Assembly (NCBI GenBank): GCA_000218705.1
Contig: GL947594.1
Location: 709,876 to 773,875, forward strand
From: Prochlorococcus marinus bv. HNLC1
GTDB lineage: Bacteria; Cyanobacteriota; Cyanobacteriia; PCC-6307; Cyanobiaceae
Direction of reading: 5' to 3'
DNA: 64,000 bases
Shown: one piece after another, positions 27,628-39,283 of the stretch
How the letters are laid out: the number at the start of each line of letters is the position of its first letter
Numbering within the stretch: the first letter of the stretch is position 1
Program-made: the position numbers and the translations under genes
Notes under the pieces: generated by a model
The model's input: the letters and a program-made list of their open reading frames with translations, nothing else
Database searches by the model: none
Told to the model about the DNA's origin: nothing

Positions 27628-29790
27628 TTGTCTACATATTTACTTGAGATTGGAACAGAAGAATTGCCTGCTGAATTTGCTGATTCCGTCGTAAATCAAT
27701 TTAAATCACTTCTTGAGTTTGAACTTGAAAAAAATTTTATTAAGAATACTGAAATTTTTTGTTCTTCGACTCCTCGAAGAATTTTCCTCTTAATATCAGG
27801 ATTAACTGATTTAGGAAAAGATAAGATTGAGCTTCGGAAAGGACCTAAGGCAGATATGGCCTTTTTGAATGGTGTACCAACTAATTCGGCAATAGGCTTT
27901 GCAAAAAGTTTAGATATAGACGTTAAGGATCTATTGATAAAAAAGATAAAAAATGTGGATTTTGTATTTGGAGAGAAAATTGAGAAGGGTAAATCTACAA
28001 AATACTTATTATCTTTAATTATTCCAAAAGTAATAAAAGCTTTACAAGGATCAAGATTTATGAAATGGAGTTATGGAAATTTTAAATTTTCAAGACCTAT
28101 AAGATGGATTATTTCTTTATATAATGAGGAGCTATTAGAATTCGAGCTTGAAAATATAGAACCAAAAATAATTATTGATAATATTTCTAGAGGGCATAGG
28201 TTGATTAACAATAAGATATTGATAAATCATCCTGATAATTATTTAGATTCATTAGAAGCTTCTGGGGTATTAGCCAATAGGACTAAAAGGAAAAAAATAA
28301 TTAATGATTTAATAAATAATTCTGCTGATAATTTAAAACTTTATCCGGATTTATCAGATAAATTATTAAATGAAATTACTGACTTAGTGGAGTCGCCAGA
28401 TTTATTAGTTGGAAATTTTGATAGTAAATATTTATCTTTACCAACGGAAGTTCTATGTACAGTTATGAAAAATCATCAAAGATACATACCTTTATTTAAA
28501 ATAAATAGAAAATTCAGTAAATTAGATTTAGATTCTAAAGAAACATTAAGTACGAAATTTTTCTTAATATCTAATGGGCTGAGGAAGCTAATAAATCTAT
28601 TACAAAAGGAAATGAAAATGTTCTCAAGGCAAGATTTGCAGATGCTAAATTTTTTATTGAAACTGATCTAAATCTCTCCTGTAATGAGAGGAATAAAAAG
28701 ATTTCCTCAATAAGTTATTTAAAAGGTTTAGGAAATATTGCTGATAAAGTAGAAAGAATAATTTTTATAGCTAATGAAATTTTTAATGAAGTTAAAGATT
28801 CATCTATAAATGTTCAAGAGTTATTAGAAGCTGCCAAATTTTCAAAACACGATTTGTGTAGTGAAATTGTTAAAGAATTCCCAGAGTTGCAAGGTACGAT
28901 GGGAGGAAAATATTTAATGAATGAGGGTTTTAGCAAAAATATTTCGTTAGCCGTTTCCGAACATTATTTTCCAAGATTCTATAAAGATAATTTACCATCT
29001 ACCAAATATGGATCTATTCTTGCTATTTCAGATAAATTAGAAACTATTATAAGTATATTTGTGATTGGAAGAAGACCAAGTGGTTCTTCTGATCCTTATG
29101 CATTAAGAAGAAATTTAAATGGAATTATTCAAATTATTTGGCAAAATAATTTTGATTTGAAATTAGATAAACTTATCTCAAAACTAATTAATCATTGGTG
29201 TTAGCAATTTAATGCATTAAATATTAATCATCAGAAAATATTAGATGACTTGATTGAATTTTCTAGACAAAGAATAATTAGTCATTTGGAAGAATCCTCA
29301 TATGATAAAGAAATTATAAGCTCCACTTGTGAATCAGAAAATATAAGACATTTAAATATTCTAGACATAGCTGATTTAAAAAATAGAATAGAAACAATAC
29401 AAAAGTTTAAATCAGGAAATAATTCTTCAAGTTTAATAAATATTATTTCTAGATATACAAAGCTAGCTAATAAGGGGAATTTAGGAAAAAAATATTTATG
29501 CTTGTAAAGATAAAATAAATATTAAACTTTTTGAGAAAAAATCTGAAATAGATGTTTTTAAATTTCTTCAATCTCTTGAAAATCTTGTGAATACTAATGA
29601 CTGGGAATATGATCAATTAATAAATTTATTTGAGGAAAATATTCAAGTTCTGATTGAAATTTTCGATAACAAAAATGGGGTTATGGTTATGACTGAAGAT
29701 TTGAATCTTAGGAAAAATAGATTAAATCTTTTAGCCATTGTAAGAAATTACTCTTTATTAATTGCTGATTTTACACTTTTGAACTTTTAA
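27628..29790 (+). CDS. glyS: Glycyl-tRNA synthetase beta subunit, with two frameshifts and an in-frame TAG
   Basis: Four pieces form one GlyS of about 720 residues. Conserved parts are LLEIGTEELPAEFADSVV, STPRRIFLLI, VLCTVMKNHQRYIPLF, ELQGTMGGKYL and GRRPSGSSDPYALRR. Breaks: about 28580 (one base missing, restoring ISNGLEEANKSI); an in-frame TAG at 29202-29204 (HWC-stop-QFNALN, frame unchanged after it); and an A7 run at 29486-29492 (one A too many, restoring LGKNIYACKDKINI). The start is TTG 27628. The beta subunit carries the anticodon-binding part. The 3' end overlaps the convergent chlP by 20 bases. Confidence 0.93.
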
Positions 29791-31117
29791 CTTTTATTCC
29801 ACCTTTAATTGAGAAGTTTTTTAACATTTTATCGACTTCTTCTTCATCCCTTACAACACTTTTTACAGGTTTATAATTTAGTGGAGCTAGTGCCTTACCT
29901 CTTAAAATCGATCCTAATGTTAGGAAAGTTATTTTTAATTGTTGTAAAGGTTTCATAGCAACAACTTTCTTATATAAATAGCTATCAAAAGTTAACCTTT
30001 GAACATCCATATCATCGCACATCTCAACAAAAGCTTCTCTTGCAGAATCATTTCTATAAAAAATATTCTGCAAAATTTCAAGAACCTTATATGTTGTTCC
30101 ATATTTTTTATCCCATTTTTTTAAATAATTTTTTAAATCCTTCTCTGAGGGAATAGTTTGGCCATTATTGGATGCCTCAACTATTTCTTCAGCACACATT
30201 CTTCCACTTTTAGCAGCAAAATAGATTCCCTCTCCAGAACTCTTTGTTACATATCCTGCCGCATCTCCAACTAAAGCCATCCTACCAACAACTCTTCGAG
30301 GCCTTGGATGCTCAGGGATAGGATGTGCTTCTACTTTAATTACTTCTCCATTAGCTAATCTTTTCTTTGCTCTATTTCTTACACCCTCTTGGAGACTTTT
30401 TATTAATGACTGATTCTTTTGCATTGTTCCTGTACCCACAGCAACATGATCATATTTAGGAAAAACCCATCCATAAAAATCGGGAGAAACATCTTTCCCT
30501 ACATACATTTCTGCTAAATTTTCATAGTAACTCATTTCTTCTTTTGGAAGCTTTATTCTTTCCTGAAATGCTACAGCGACATTGTAATCTCCTGCATCCA
30601 TCGCTTTCGCAACCCTACTATTTGCTCCATCAGCTCCTACTAAAAGATCAACTGTAAGTTTTTTTATTTCAACTTTATTATTCTCTTCAGAGAAATCAGA
30701 GTATGTAAGAGTGTATGGTCCTTGATGATTATTCCCAGTATCGATATTTGTAACAAGACCATTGATTAAAGTTGCTCCTAAATCTGCTGCCCTATTTCTC
30801 ATAAAAGCATCCATTACTTCTCTTCTGCACATACCAATATACTCATTATCACTTTTCCCATAAACATTATCTAAGCTAATATCAACTTCTCTATTAGAGG
30901 GGGATATCATCCTCATATTTCTAACTTTTCTATCAATTATTGATTCTGGTAGATCAAATTCTGAAACCATGCATAGAGGTATAGCACCACCACATGGTTT
31001 TGCGTTATCTAACTTTCTTTCAAAAAGCCAAGTTTTAATTCCAGATTTAGCAAGTGTTTCGGCAGTACAGGAACCACTAGGACCACCGCCTATAACAGCA
31101 ACTCTTAACATAAGCAA
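29771..31117 (-). CDS. chlP: Geranylgeranyl reductase ChlP
   Basis: A 448-residue flavoprotein that reduces the geranylgeranyl chain to phytol for chlorophyll and tocopherol. The FAD-binding Rossmann start VAVIGGGPSGSCTAETLA is at residues 6-23, and LLVGADGANSRVAKAM and GRMALVGDAAGYVTKSSGEG are the family's further FAD motifs. In Prochlorococcus it would act on divinyl chlorophylls. The start at 31117 leaves a few residues before the Rossmann strand, the usual length. Convergent with glyS. Confidence 0.95.
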   Translation of the reverse strand: MLMLRVAVIGGGPSGSCTAETLAKSGIKTWLFERKLDNAKPCGGAIPLCMVSEFDLPESIIDRKVRNMRMISPSNREVDISLDNVYGKSDNEYIGMCRREVMDAFMRNRAADLGATLINGLVTNIDTGNNHQGPYTLTYSDFSEENNKVEIKKLTVDLLVGADGANSRVAKAMDAGDYNVAVAFQERIKLPKEEMSYYENLAEMYVGKDVSPDFYGWVFPKYDHVAVGTGTMQKNQSLIKSLQEGVRNRAKKRLANGEVIKVEAHPIPEHPRPRRVVGRMALVGDAAGYVTKSSGEGIYFAAKSGRMCAEEIVEASNNGQTIPSEKDLKNYLKKWDKKYGTTYKVLEILQNIFYRNDSAREAFVEMCDDMDVQRLTFDSYLYKKVVAMKPLQQLKITFLTLGSILRGKALAPLNYKPVKSVVRDEEEVDKMLKNFSIKGGIKVKSSKV

Positions 31118-31215
31118 ATTAATTCATTATTAAAACTACATCTATTTTGCAAATAAAAGGACTTTTTTTAAAAAAATAGATAATATCGAAACATGATTTT
31201 TTCTTTTTTTTAATA

Positions 31216-31927
31216 TTGGAAAACAAAAAAAGCTCTAAAAATGTAGATGATATTGAATTGGCAATAAGAATATTTCCTGAAAGTAAACTAATAAAAAATA
31301 TTAAAATTATTCATGTAATTTTATCTTTTATAATATTTCCTTTATTATTTTTATTTGTCAAAAATACAAATTACCTTAAATTCTCAAATACTCCTAAATC
31401 AAGTAAAACTGAAAAAGATTTAAGGGTTCTTGGTCATTTCCCTTATAAAGAGGCTGCATATGAAAATTTAATTGAGATTCAACCAAATATACTTGTCCAC
31501 AAGGGAATGTATAAATCACTAAAAGAAATGCAAGATGATGCAGAGAAAGATGGAATTTACTTGGTGTTTTTAAGTGGATATAGGTCAATCAAATTACAAA
31601 AACAAATATTTTATTCTTTAAAATCAATTCGAAACCAAATTGCTTCTGAAAGAGCAAGGGTTTCAGCTCCACCAGGTTATTCCGAGCATAGTACTGGATT
31701 CGCTATTGATATTGGAGATGCTTATGAAAGAGAAGCTGATTTTGAAGAGAGCTTTGAAAATACAAGTGCTTTTAAATGGTTGAAAAATAATGCTGCAAAA
31801 TATCATTTCAGATTATCCTTTGATAAGAGATCAGACTAACGTAGATTATGAACCTTGGCACTGGAGATACGAGGGGTCAATTGAAGCTCTTAAAATATTC
31901 GAATCTTCAAATAGAAAAACTATTTAA
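31216..31927 (+). CDS. D-alanyl-D-alanine carboxypeptidase, VanY type (M15B), frameshifted in this sequence
   Basis: The protein starts at TTG 31216, has one membrane anchor (IIHVILSFIIFPLLFLFV), then an M15 peptidase domain: LSGYRSIKLQKQIF, zinc motif SEHSTGFAIDIGD. The frame stops at 31839, but the next frame holds the missing C-terminus with the catalytic Glu and zinc His: NVDYEPWHWRYEG, ending at TAA 31925-31927. The shift lies at about 31812-31816 (one extra base). Joined length is about 236 residues. It trims D-Ala from peptidoglycan stems in the periplasm. Confidence 0.88.
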
Positions 31928-32057
31928 ATTCAAGGAACCTTTACTAAGTTTTTACATTAATTTTGAAAGATTTTAAGCTTAATTAATAATAAATATCCCC
32001 TTATCACCTTACTTTAGGTTAATGTAATAGTTGGCTTAAAAAGTTTTAATAAATATT

Positions 32058-33860
32058 ATGCCCTCTGCTCAAAAAGAAATAAGGAATGTCGCGATAATTG
32101 CACATGTTGATCATGGCAAAACAACATTAGTTGATTCTTTATTGTCTCAATCAGGAGTATTTAGAGATAATGAAGTCGTTCCAACTTGCGTAATGGATTC
32201 TAACGATCTCGAAAGAGAACGAGGTATAACCATTCTCTCTAAAAACACATCAGTTAAATATAAAAATACAAGAATAAATATTATTGACACCCCTGGCCAT
32301 GCAGATTTTGGAGGAGAAGTTGAGAGAGTGTTAGGGATGGTTGATGGATGTCTATTAATTGTTGATGCTAATGAAGGTCCAATGCCTCAAACTAGATTTG
32401 TTCTTAAAAAAGCACTTGAAAAAGGACTTAGGCCAATAGTATTTGTTAATAAGATTGATAGACCAAGAGTTATTCCTGAAATCGCTGTTGATAAAGTTCT
32501 TGATTTGTTTCTAGAGTTAGGTGCAGATGATGATCAATGTGATTTTCCTTACCTTTTTGGGAGTGGACTTGGTGGGTTCGCAAAAGAAGAAATGGAAACT
32601 GATAGTGAAAATATGATGCCATTATTTGAAGCTATCTTGAGGCATGTTCCTCCACCTGTAGGAGATGTAAGAAAACCTTTGCAACTTCAAATTACAACCT
32701 TAGATTATTCTGATTTTTTAGGAAGAATTGTAATTGGGAAAATTCATAATGGAAAAATTAATACTGGTCAACAAGCAAATTTAATAAAAGAGGATGGTAA
32801 AACTATTAAAGGAAAGGTTAGTAAATTACTAGGATTTGAAGGCCTTGAAAGAATTGAAATTAATGAAGCTAAAGCTGGAGATATTATTGCTTTATCAGGT
32901 TTTAATGATGTAAATATAGGTGAAACTATTGCTTGTCCAGAGTCTCCTAAGCCTCTGCCTCTCATAAAAGTTGATGAGCCGACCTTACAGATGACATTTG
33001 TTGTTAATGATTCACCTTTCGCAGGAAAAGAAGGAAAATTTGTTACTAGTAGACAACTTAAAAATAGACTGGAGAGAGAGTTACTAACCAATGTAGCCTT
33101 AAGATGCGAAGAGACAGAATCACCAGATAGATTTTCAGTATCTGGTAGGGGCGAACTTCATCTAGGTATTCTAATTGAGACGATGCGCAGAGAGGGCTTT
33201 GAATTTCAAATTTCTCAACCTCAAGTGATTTTTAGGGAAATAGATGGTATTGAGTGTGAGCCAATCGAGACCTTAGTCTTAGATGTTCCAGAACATGCGG
33301 TTGGTTCATGTATAGAAAAATTAGGATCTAGAAAAGCAGAGATGCAAAATATGCAAACTAGTAATGATGGAAGAACTCAGCTGGAATTTCTTGTTCCTGC
33401 TAGAGGTCTAATTGGCTTTCGTGGTGAATTTGTAAGATTAACTAGAGGAGAAGGGATAATGAGTCATTCATTCCATGAATACAAACCTAAATCTGGTGAA
33501 TTTGAGACCAGAAGAAATGGAGTATTAATCGCTTTTGAAGAAGGGGTTGCAACATTTTATGCCTTAAAAAATGCAGAAGATAGAGGATCATATTTCATTA
33601 AACCAGGAGTTAAAGTTTATAAGGGTATGATTATTGGAGAACATAATAGACCTCAAGATTTAGAAATTAATATATGTAAAACGAAACAACTTACAAACAT
33701 GAGATCTGCAGGAGCTGAAGAGCTGGATACACTACAGTCACCAATAGAAATTACTCTTGAAAGAGCTCTAGAGTATATAGGTCCAGATGAAATGTTAGAG
33801 GTAACTCCAGAATCAATCAGGTTGAGAAAATTAAATAAGAAAAAGGTCTCTAAAAAATAA
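32058..33860 (+). CDS. typA: Translational GTPase TypA/BipA
   Basis: A 600-residue ribosome-binding GTPase. G1 is AHVDHGKTT (residues 15-23), G3 [13 protein letters not shown]4 NKIDRP. The C-terminal part has [19 protein letters not shown] and the TypA-specific region [18 protein letters not shown]. TypA takes part in stress adaptation and late large-subunit assembly. The C-terminus is basic ([12 protein letters not shown]). DUF309 and lptB follow in the same direction at 6 and 0 bases, so they probably share an mRNA. Confidence 0.95.
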   Translation: MPSAQKEIRNVAIIAHVDHGKTTLVDSLLSQSGVFRDNEVVPTCVMDSNDLERERGITILSKNTSVKYKNTRINIIDTPGHADFGGEVERVLGMVDGCLLIVDANEGPMPQTRFVLKKALEKGLRPIVFVNKIDRPRVIPEIAVDKVLDLFLELGADDDQCDFPYLFGSGLGGFAKEEMETDSENMMPLFEAILRHVPPPVGDVRKPLQLQITTLDYSDFLGRIVIGKIHNGKINTGQQANLIKEDGKTIKGKVSKLLGFEGLERIEINEAKAGDIIALSGFNDVNIGETIACPESPKPLPLIKVDEPTLQMTFVVNDSPFAGKEGKFVTSRQLKNRLERELLTNVALRCEETESPDRFSVSGRGELHLGILIETMRREGFEFQISQPQVIFREIDGIECEPIETLVLDVPEHAVGSCIEKLGSRKAEMQNMQTSNDGRTQLEFLVPARGLIGFRGEFVRLTRGEGIMSHSFHEYKPKSGEFETRRNGVLIAFEEGVATFYALKNAEDRGSYFIKPGVKVYKGMIIGEHNRPQDLEINICKTKQLTNMRSAGAEELDTLQSPIEITLERALEYIGPDEMLEVTPESIRLRKLNKKKVSKK

Positions 33861-33866
33861 TCAATT

Positions 33867-34241
33867 ATGAATGATTTAACTTCAAAAAGGTTTAAAGATT
33901 CATTACAGGAAGCTATAGATTTATTTAACAATCAAAAATGGTATGAGGCTCATGATGCTTTTGAAGATATATGGAACGATTTGGTGGGAGATGAAAGACA
34001 AATTGTGCAAGGTATATTACAGGTATCAGTTTCTCAATTTCATCTAAATAAGGGAAATTTAAATGGTGCAATGATATTGCTTGGAGAAGGTTTGGGTAGA
34101 ATAAAAAATAAAGTTTCAGAAGATCTAGAAATTGATTTAATATTATTTTGCAGTAGTTTGGAATCTTTATTGAATAAGTTGCATACAAAATCATCATTAA
34201 ATCAAAGTGATGTTCCCTTCCTAAAAAAAATAAAAAGATAA
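33867..34241 (+). CDS. DUF309 family protein (124 aa)
   Basis: The segments WYEAHDAFEDIWNDL, ERQIVQGILQVSVSQFHL and NGAMILLGEGLGRI match DUF309, a helical family with conserved His, Glu and Trp residues. Function unknown. The stop TAA shares its last base with the ATG of lptB (TAATG), implying translational coupling. Confidence 0.88.
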   Translation: MNDLTSKRFKDSLQEAIDLFNNQKWYEAHDAFEDIWNDLVGDERQIVQGILQVSVSQFHLNKGNLNGAMILLGEGLGRIKNKVSEDLEIDLILFCSSLESLLNKLHTKSSLNQSDVPFLKKIKR

Positions 34242-34969
34242 TGAAATTAGAAATTAAAAATGTAAGTTTAAGTATTAATAGAAAACTAATAGTAAATAAT
34301 GTCTCAATTCATGTTTCTCCAGGTGAAATTGTTGGATTACTTGGGCCCAATGGTGCGGGAAAAACATCAACTTTTAATCTTATCGTTGGTAATTTAAGAC
34401 CAAATAAAGGGGAAATTCTTCTAAATAATAAAAGGATTAATAATCTTTCTCTTCCTCAAAGATCTAAATTAGGTTTAGGTTATTTGTCTCAAGAACCAAG
34501 TGTTTTTAGAGATCTCAAGGTAAAAGATAATATTAATTTGGCTTTAGAGAATTCTGGATTAAGTAAATCCATAATTAGATCAAGAAGAGAAAAGATCGTG
34601 AATGAATTTAATCTCAATAAATTTATAGATAATTATGGTTATCAATTATCGGGAGGAGAGAGAAGGAGATGTGAAATAGCTAGAGCACTATCTGTAGGCC
34701 AAAATGGTCCTAAATACTTACTTCTAGATGAACCATTTGCTGGTATAGATCCTTTAGCTGTTAATGATTTAAAAAAACTAATTTTTAAGTTAAGTAAAAA
34801 TGGTGTTGGAATTTTGATAACTGACCATAATGTAAGAGAGACTTTATCGATCACTTATAAATCATTTGTTTTATGTGAAGGAAAAATTCTAGCTAGCGGG
34901 TTATCTTCAGAAGTCGCAAAAAACGAAATAGTTAAAGAGTTTTATTTGGGCTATGATTTTAAACTTTAA
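34241..34969 (+). CDS. lptB: LPS export ABC transporter ATP-binding protein LptB
   Basis: A 242-residue ABC ATPase with Walker A GPNGAGKTS (near residue 35), signature LSGGERRRCEIARAL, Walker B YLLLDEPFAGIDP and the switch His in ITDHNVRET. YLSQEPSVFRDLKVKDN is the Q-loop region typical of LptB. It powers transport of lipopolysaccharide from the inner membrane to the outer leaflet with LptFG, which are not in this window. The start overlaps DUF309 by one base. Confidence 0.93.
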   Translation: MKLEIKNVSLSINRKLIVNNVSIHVSPGEIVGLLGPNGAGKTSTFNLIVGNLRPNKGEILLNNKRINNLSLPQRSKLGLGYLSQEPSVFRDLKVKDNINLALENSGLSKSIIRSRREKIVNEFNLNKFIDNYGYQLSGGERRRCEIARALSVGQNGPKYLLLDEPFAGIDPLAVNDLKKLIFKLSKNGVGILITDHNVRETLSITYKSFVLCEGKILASGLSSEVAKNEIVKEFYLGYDFKL

Positions 34970-35070
34970 TAATTTTTATTAAACTAAATTTTTATAAAGA
35001 TTTGAAGCATTAAAAAAAAAATAATTTATATTTAAAAAATTAAATTTCGTTATTACAGTCATTTCAGATT

Positions 35071-35997
35071 GTGTTAAGTGAATTCATTAAAAATATAATT
35101 TCAGATCCAGTTGTGAGTCTGGGGATTTTAGCCTTCTATCTCTTACTTTTTTCTTTACCATTCTCACTTATCGCAACCTTTAAAAATAAATCCTCTGATT
35201 TTGTAAAGTCTCTAGCTATTATCGCCAATATATTTATTGCCTTACAATTAATTTCTAGGTGGATTATTTCATCACATTTTCCAATAAGTAATCTTTTTGA
35301 ATCACTTTGTTTTCTTTCTTGGGGTTTAATTTTAGCTCAGTTAATACTTGAAAGGGAATATCAAACACCCATTATTTCAACTTTGTCCATACCCATAATA
35401 TTACTTACTCTTGGTTTTGCTTGCTTCGTTTTGCCTGAAGACCTTAGATCTTCTTCCAATCTCGTACCTGCTTTAAGATCCAGTTGGTTAGTAATGCATG
35501 TAAGTGTAGTAATGCTTAGTTATGCATCTTTAATAATAGGTTCATGTTTATCAGCTTCTGTTCTTTTAATTGACAATAATCAAGCTCTACAAATCAGGAG
35601 TAATTCAGTTGGCATTGGTGGATACAAAATTTCTAATCATGAACCCAATAATGAAGTTATAAAGCCCTATAAATTCTCTCACCTAGAGAAATTAGATACC
35701 TTAAGTTATCGTTCAATACTAGTTGGCTTTGTACTTCTAACTTTAGGATTAGTAAGTGGAGCCGTTTGGGCTAATGAAGCATGGGGGACATGGTGGAGTT
35801 GGGATCCTAAAGAAACTTGGGCATTCATTTCATGGCTATTTTATGCGGCATATCTTCACATGAGAATTAGTAAGGGTTGGCAAGGAAGAAAGCCTGCCTT
35901 ACTAGCTACAAGTGGATTTTTTATTGTTTTAATTTGTTATTTAGGAGTTAATTTTTGGGGTGTAGGTTTACATAGTTATGGATGGATATTTGGTTGA
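35071..35997 (+). CDS. ccsA: c-type cytochrome biogenesis protein CcsA
   Basis: A 308-residue polytopic membrane protein with about eight hydrophobic segments. The tryptophan-rich heme-handling motif [15 protein letters not shown] is present, and histidines flank it ([17 protein letters not shown] before, AAYLHMRI after). CcsA works with Ccs1 in the system II pathway to attach heme to apocytochromes c on the lumenal side. The start is GTG 35071. The convergent rpe ends 2 bases away. Confidence 0.94.
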   Translation: MLSEFIKNIISDPVVSLGILAFYLLLFSLPFSLIATFKNKSSDFVKSLAIIANIFIALQLISRWIISSHFPISNLFESLCFLSWGLILAQLILEREYQTPIISTLSIPIILLTLGFACFVLPEDLRSSSNLVPALRSSWLVMHVSVVMLSYASLIIGSCLSASVLLIDNNQALQIRSNSVGIGGYKISNHEPNNEVIKPYKFSHLEKLDTLSYRSILVGFVLLTLGLVSGAVWANEAWGTWWSWDPKETWAFISWLFYAAYLHMRISKGWQGRKPALLATSGFFIVLICYLGVNFWGVGLHSYGWIFG

Positions 35998-35999
35998 AA

Positions 36000-36764
36000 C
36001 TAATCATTGTTCGGCTCTGGTAAAACTTTTCCATTCTGAGCATCTTTTGCTACTTCTCTTAACTCGTCACATCCTTCTTTAAGTGTTGGGTATGCAAACA
36101 TTCCACTTCCTGCGATAAAACAATTTGCTCCTGCAGCCGCACATTGAGAAATTGTCCAATTGGCTTTAATTCCTCCGTCAACTTCTATGTCAATATTTAA
36201 ATTATTATTAACAATAAATTCTCTAATCTCTCTTATTTTATTAAGCATTGTTGGTATGTAAGCTTGTCCACCAAAACCTGGGTTAACAGTCATTACTAAG
36301 ACATGATCAACCATATCCATTACGTTTTTGATCATTTCAAAAGGTGTATGTGGGTTTAAAGCTACTGATGGAGATCCTCCTAAGTCTCTTATACGTCCTA
36401 ATATTCTATGCAGATGTACGTTTGCTTCTACATGAGCAATCACCACTCCAGGCTCCCCATTAGTTCCTTTAGAAGCTTTCACGTATTCTTCAAGCATAGT
36501 TTCGCAGTTATATTGGCTAACCATTAATTGAGTTTCAAATGGCACATTACAATACTTTCTGCAGGCTGAAATCATTTGTGGACCAAATGTGAGATTTGGT
36601 ACAAAATTTCCATCCATGACGTCAAATTGAATTCGATCAACTCCTGCTTCTTCAAGCTCTTTTACGCATGAGCCCATATTTGCCCAATCCGCAGGTAAAA
36701 CGGAAGGAATAATTTGAATTGGTCGAATAGTACCTATTTGTTTTGTTGAGTAAGATTCTGTCAT
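36000..36764 (-). CDS. rpe: Ribulose-5-phosphate 3-epimerase
   Basis: A 254-residue TIM-barrel enzyme interconverting ribulose 5-phosphate and xylulose 5-phosphate for the Calvin and pentose phosphate cycles. Typical segments are IIPSVLPADWANMG, RIQFDVMDGNFVPNLTFGP, MTVNPGFGGQ and IEVDGGI, carrying the metal His/Asp ligands and phosphate-binding residues. There are about 15 N-terminal residues before the barrel. It is divergent from glpX, with 193 bases between. Confidence 0.95.
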   Translation of the reverse strand: MTESYSTKQIGTIRPIQIIPSVLPADWANMGSCVKELEEAGVDRIQFDVMDGNFVPNLTFGPQMISACRKYCNVPFETQLMVSQYNCETMLEEYVKASKGTNGEPGVVIAHVEANVHLHRILGRIRDLGGSPSVALNPHTPFEMIKNVMDMVDHVLVMTVNPGFGGQAYIPTMLNKIREIREFIVNNNLNIDIEVDGGIKANWTISQCAAAGANCFIAGSGMFAYPTLKEGCDELREVAKDAQNGKVLPEPNND

Positions 36765-36957
36765 TTATTTTTAAAAATATTTAATAAAGATACTATAAAT
36801 GGCTGCTTATTACTAATTTAACGTCATGGCCTGATAAAGTAACATCTGCAAAGAGTTAAAAAAAGTTTATTCCAATGAATAATTCTTATCAAAATTTCAT
36901 TTTTGTGAGACTATATTTTTAACCTTTTAGAAAAATTCTTTATCTATTATTAAAATT

Positions 36958-37959
36958 GTGGATCAAACTTTAATTCAGGAAATACTCGAAGTAGTCGAAC
37001 AGGCTGCTATAGCTTCAGCAAGGCTTACAGGACTTGGTAAAAAAGATGAGGCTGATGCCGCTGCAGTAGAAGCTATGCGGCTTCGTATGGGAAAAATTGA
37101 GATGAAAGGGAAAATTGTTATTGGCGAAGGCGAAAGAGATGAAGCTCCTATGCTCTATATAGGAGAGGAAGTCGGGAGTGGAAAAGGGCCAGGTGTAGAT
37201 TTCGCAGTAGATCCATGCGAAGGAACTAATCTATGCGCTAATAATCAAAGAGGTTCTATGGCTGTTTTAGCAGCCTCGGATAGTGGAGGTTTATTTAATG
37301 CTCCTGACTTTTATATGAATAAACTTGCTGCACCACCAGCGGCAAAAGGTAAAGTTGATATAAGAAATACAGCTACAGAAAATCTTAAAATATTAAGTAA
37401 TTGTTTAGATTTATCAATAGATGAACTAACTGTTGTGGTTATGGATAGAGCTAGGCATAAAAATTTAATTAGTGAAATAAGAGAATGCGGAGCAAAAGTT
37501 CAACCAATCTCAGATGGTGATGTTCAAGCAGCAATAGCTTGTGGATTCGCAGGAACAGGGACTCATTGTTTAATGGGTATTGGAGCTGCCCCGGAAGGTG
37601 TTATTTCAGCTGCAGCGATGAGAGCTTTAGGAGGACATTTTCAAGGTCAATTGGTATATGATCCAGCGATCGCTCAAACATCTGAGTGGGCAGACTATAC
37701 GAAAGAAGGAAACATTGCGCGCTTAAATGAGATGGGCATAACGGATATTGATAAAATTTATGAAGCTAATGAATTAGCTTCTGGTGAAAATGTAGTTTTT
37801 GCCGGTAGTGGTATAACTGATGGATTGTTATTCAATGGAGTACAATTCGAGAGAGATTGTATTAGAACCAGTAGTCTTCTTATTAGCACTTTAGATAATA
37901 CTGCTCGTTTTACAAATACAATACATATTAAAGATGGTGCTCAAAGCATTACTCTCTAA
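36958..37959 (+). CDS. glpX: Fructose-1,6-/sedoheptulose-1,7-bisphosphatase, class II
   Basis: A 333-residue GlpX-type enzyme that in cyanobacteria dephosphorylates both Calvin-cycle bisphosphates. Metal-binding segments [18 protein letters not shown] and [13 protein letters not shown], and the later [10 protein letters not shown] and [17 protein letters not shown] are all present. The start is GTG 36958. The upstream 193 bases have an AT-rich stretch but no clear regulator site by eye. hemA follows after 19 bases and may be co-transcribed. Confidence 0.95.
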   Translation: MDQTLIQEILEVVEQAAIASARLTGLGKKDEADAAAVEAMRLRMGKIEMKGKIVIGEGERDEAPMLYIGEEVGSGKGPGVDFAVDPCEGTNLCANNQRGSMAVLAASDSGGLFNAPDFYMNKLAAPPAAKGKVDIRNTATENLKILSNCLDLSIDELTVVVMDRARHKNLISEIRECGAKVQPISDGDVQAAIACGFAGTGTHCLMGIGAAPEGVISAAAMRALGGHFQGQLVYDPAIAQTSEWADYTKEGNIARLNEMGITDIDKIYEANELASGENVVFAGSGITDGLLFNGVQFERDCIRTSSLLISTLDNTARFTNTIHIKDGAQSITL

Positions 37960-37978
37960 ATTTTCATATTAGATTTTT

Positions 37979-39283
37979 ATGCATATTGTTGTCGTCGGAC
38001 TTAGTCATCGCACGGCACCTGTCGAAGTGCGTGAGCAGTTAAGTATTCCCGATTCATCCATTGAAGATTCATTAGTTTCTCTTAAAAATTCTTCTGAAAT
38101 ACTTGAAGTTTCAATTTTAAGTACCTGCAATAGATTAGAAATATATTCTTTAGTCAAAGATTTAAATATTGGATTGTCTTCTATTAAAGAATTTTTATCT
38201 ACTTATTCAAATTTAAAAACAGATGAATTAGAACCACATTTATTCGATTTCAGACAGGAGGATGCTGTTCTACATTTAATGAAGGTCTCTGCTGGTTTAG
38301 ATAGTCTTGTTTTAGGTGAAGGTCAAATACTTTCTCAAGTAAAGAAAATGATGAGACTTGGACAAGATTTTCACTCTACTGGGCCAATCTTAAATAGGTT
38401 ATTAACTCAATCTATTAGTGCAGGTAAAAAAGTTAGATCGGAAACTAACTTAGGAACTGGAGCAGTATCTATAAGTTCAGCAGCTGTTGAGCTGGCTCAA
38501 TTAAAAATTGGCCAGTCAAAAGGTGTTGATAATTTAGTAAGTTTGAAATCAGAAAACGTTCTTGTTGTGGGAGCAGGAAGGATGAGTAAGCTCTTAATAA
38601 CTCATCTTCAAGCAAAAGGTTGTGAGAAATTAACTCTTTTAAATAGAAATATTGATCGAGCTAAATCTTTAGCTAAGGATTTTCCTGACTTAGAGATTAT
38701 TCCTGAATGCTTAACACTGTTGGATAAAAATATTGAGTTATCAACTCTTGTTTTTACTAGTACTGCCTCCGATAAACCATTTATTGATTTACTTCGTTTA
38801 AATAGTTTAAATATTAATTCTTTGATTAGATTTATTGATATTGGTGTTCCAAGAAATATTACTAATGATGTTAAAGAAAATAATTTTGTTGAATCTTATG
38901 ATGTTGATGATTTACAAGAGGTGGTTTCAAGGAATCAAGAATTTAGAAAGAAAATTGCTAAAGAGGCTGAATCATTAATTAAAGATGAAAAAGCACTTTT
39001 TTTAGAGTGGTGGGCAAGCTTAGAGGCCGTTCCAGTAATAAATAAATTAAGATCTGATCTTGAAATTATTAGGAAAGAAGAATTGCAAAAAGCATTAAGT
39101 AGAATGGGGCCTGATTTTTCCGCTAGAGAAAGAAAAGTCGTCGAAGCTTTAACTAAAGGCATAATAAATAAGATTCTTCACACACCAGTCACAAAATTAA
39201 GAAGTCCACAATCTAGACAAGAAAGACAGGCATCTTTAAAAATTGTCGAAAAATTGTTTTCATTAAATGATGATGAACTATAA
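37979..39283 (+). CDS. hemA: Glutamyl-tRNA reductase
   Basis: A 434-residue enzyme making glutamate-1-semialdehyde, the first committed step to chlorophyll and heme. Catalytic Cys50 lies in LSTCNRLEIY, followed by the substrate segment GLDSLVLGEGQILSQV and the NADPH-binding VLVVGAGRMSKLL. The C-terminal dimer helix ends with RSPQSRQERQASL. The position before glgC and gnd matches picocyanobacterial gene order as I recall it. Confidence 0.95.
   Translation: MHIVVVGLSHRTAPVEVREQLSIPDSSIEDSLVSLKNSSEILEVSILSTCNRLEIYSLVKDLNIGLSSIKEFLSTYSNLKTDELEPHLFDFRQEDAVLHLMKVSAGLDSLVLGEGQILSQVKKMMRLGQDFHSTGPILNRLLTQSISAGKKVRSETNLGTGAVSISSAAVELAQLKIGQSKGVDNLVSLKSENVLVVGAGRMSKLLITHLQAKGCEKLTLLNRNIDRAKSLAKDFPDLEIIPECLTLLDKNIELSTLVFTSTASDKPFIDLLRLNSLNINSLIRFIDIGVPRNITNDVKENNFVESYDVDDLQEVVSRNQEFRKKIAKEAESLIKDEKALFLEWWASLEAVPVINKLRSDLEIIRKEELQKALSRMGPDFSARERKVVEALTKGIINKILHTPVTKLRSPQSRQERQASLKIVEKLFSLNDDEL

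Noticed and set aside
32768-33931. Minus-strand frames of 107 and 92 codons
   Set aside because: Antisense to typA and the start of DUF309; no start signal or motif.
36765-36957. Possible NtcA site in the rpe/glpX divergent region
   Set aside because: No GTA-N8-TAC match with a proper -10 box; nothing beyond AT-rich promoter-like sequence.
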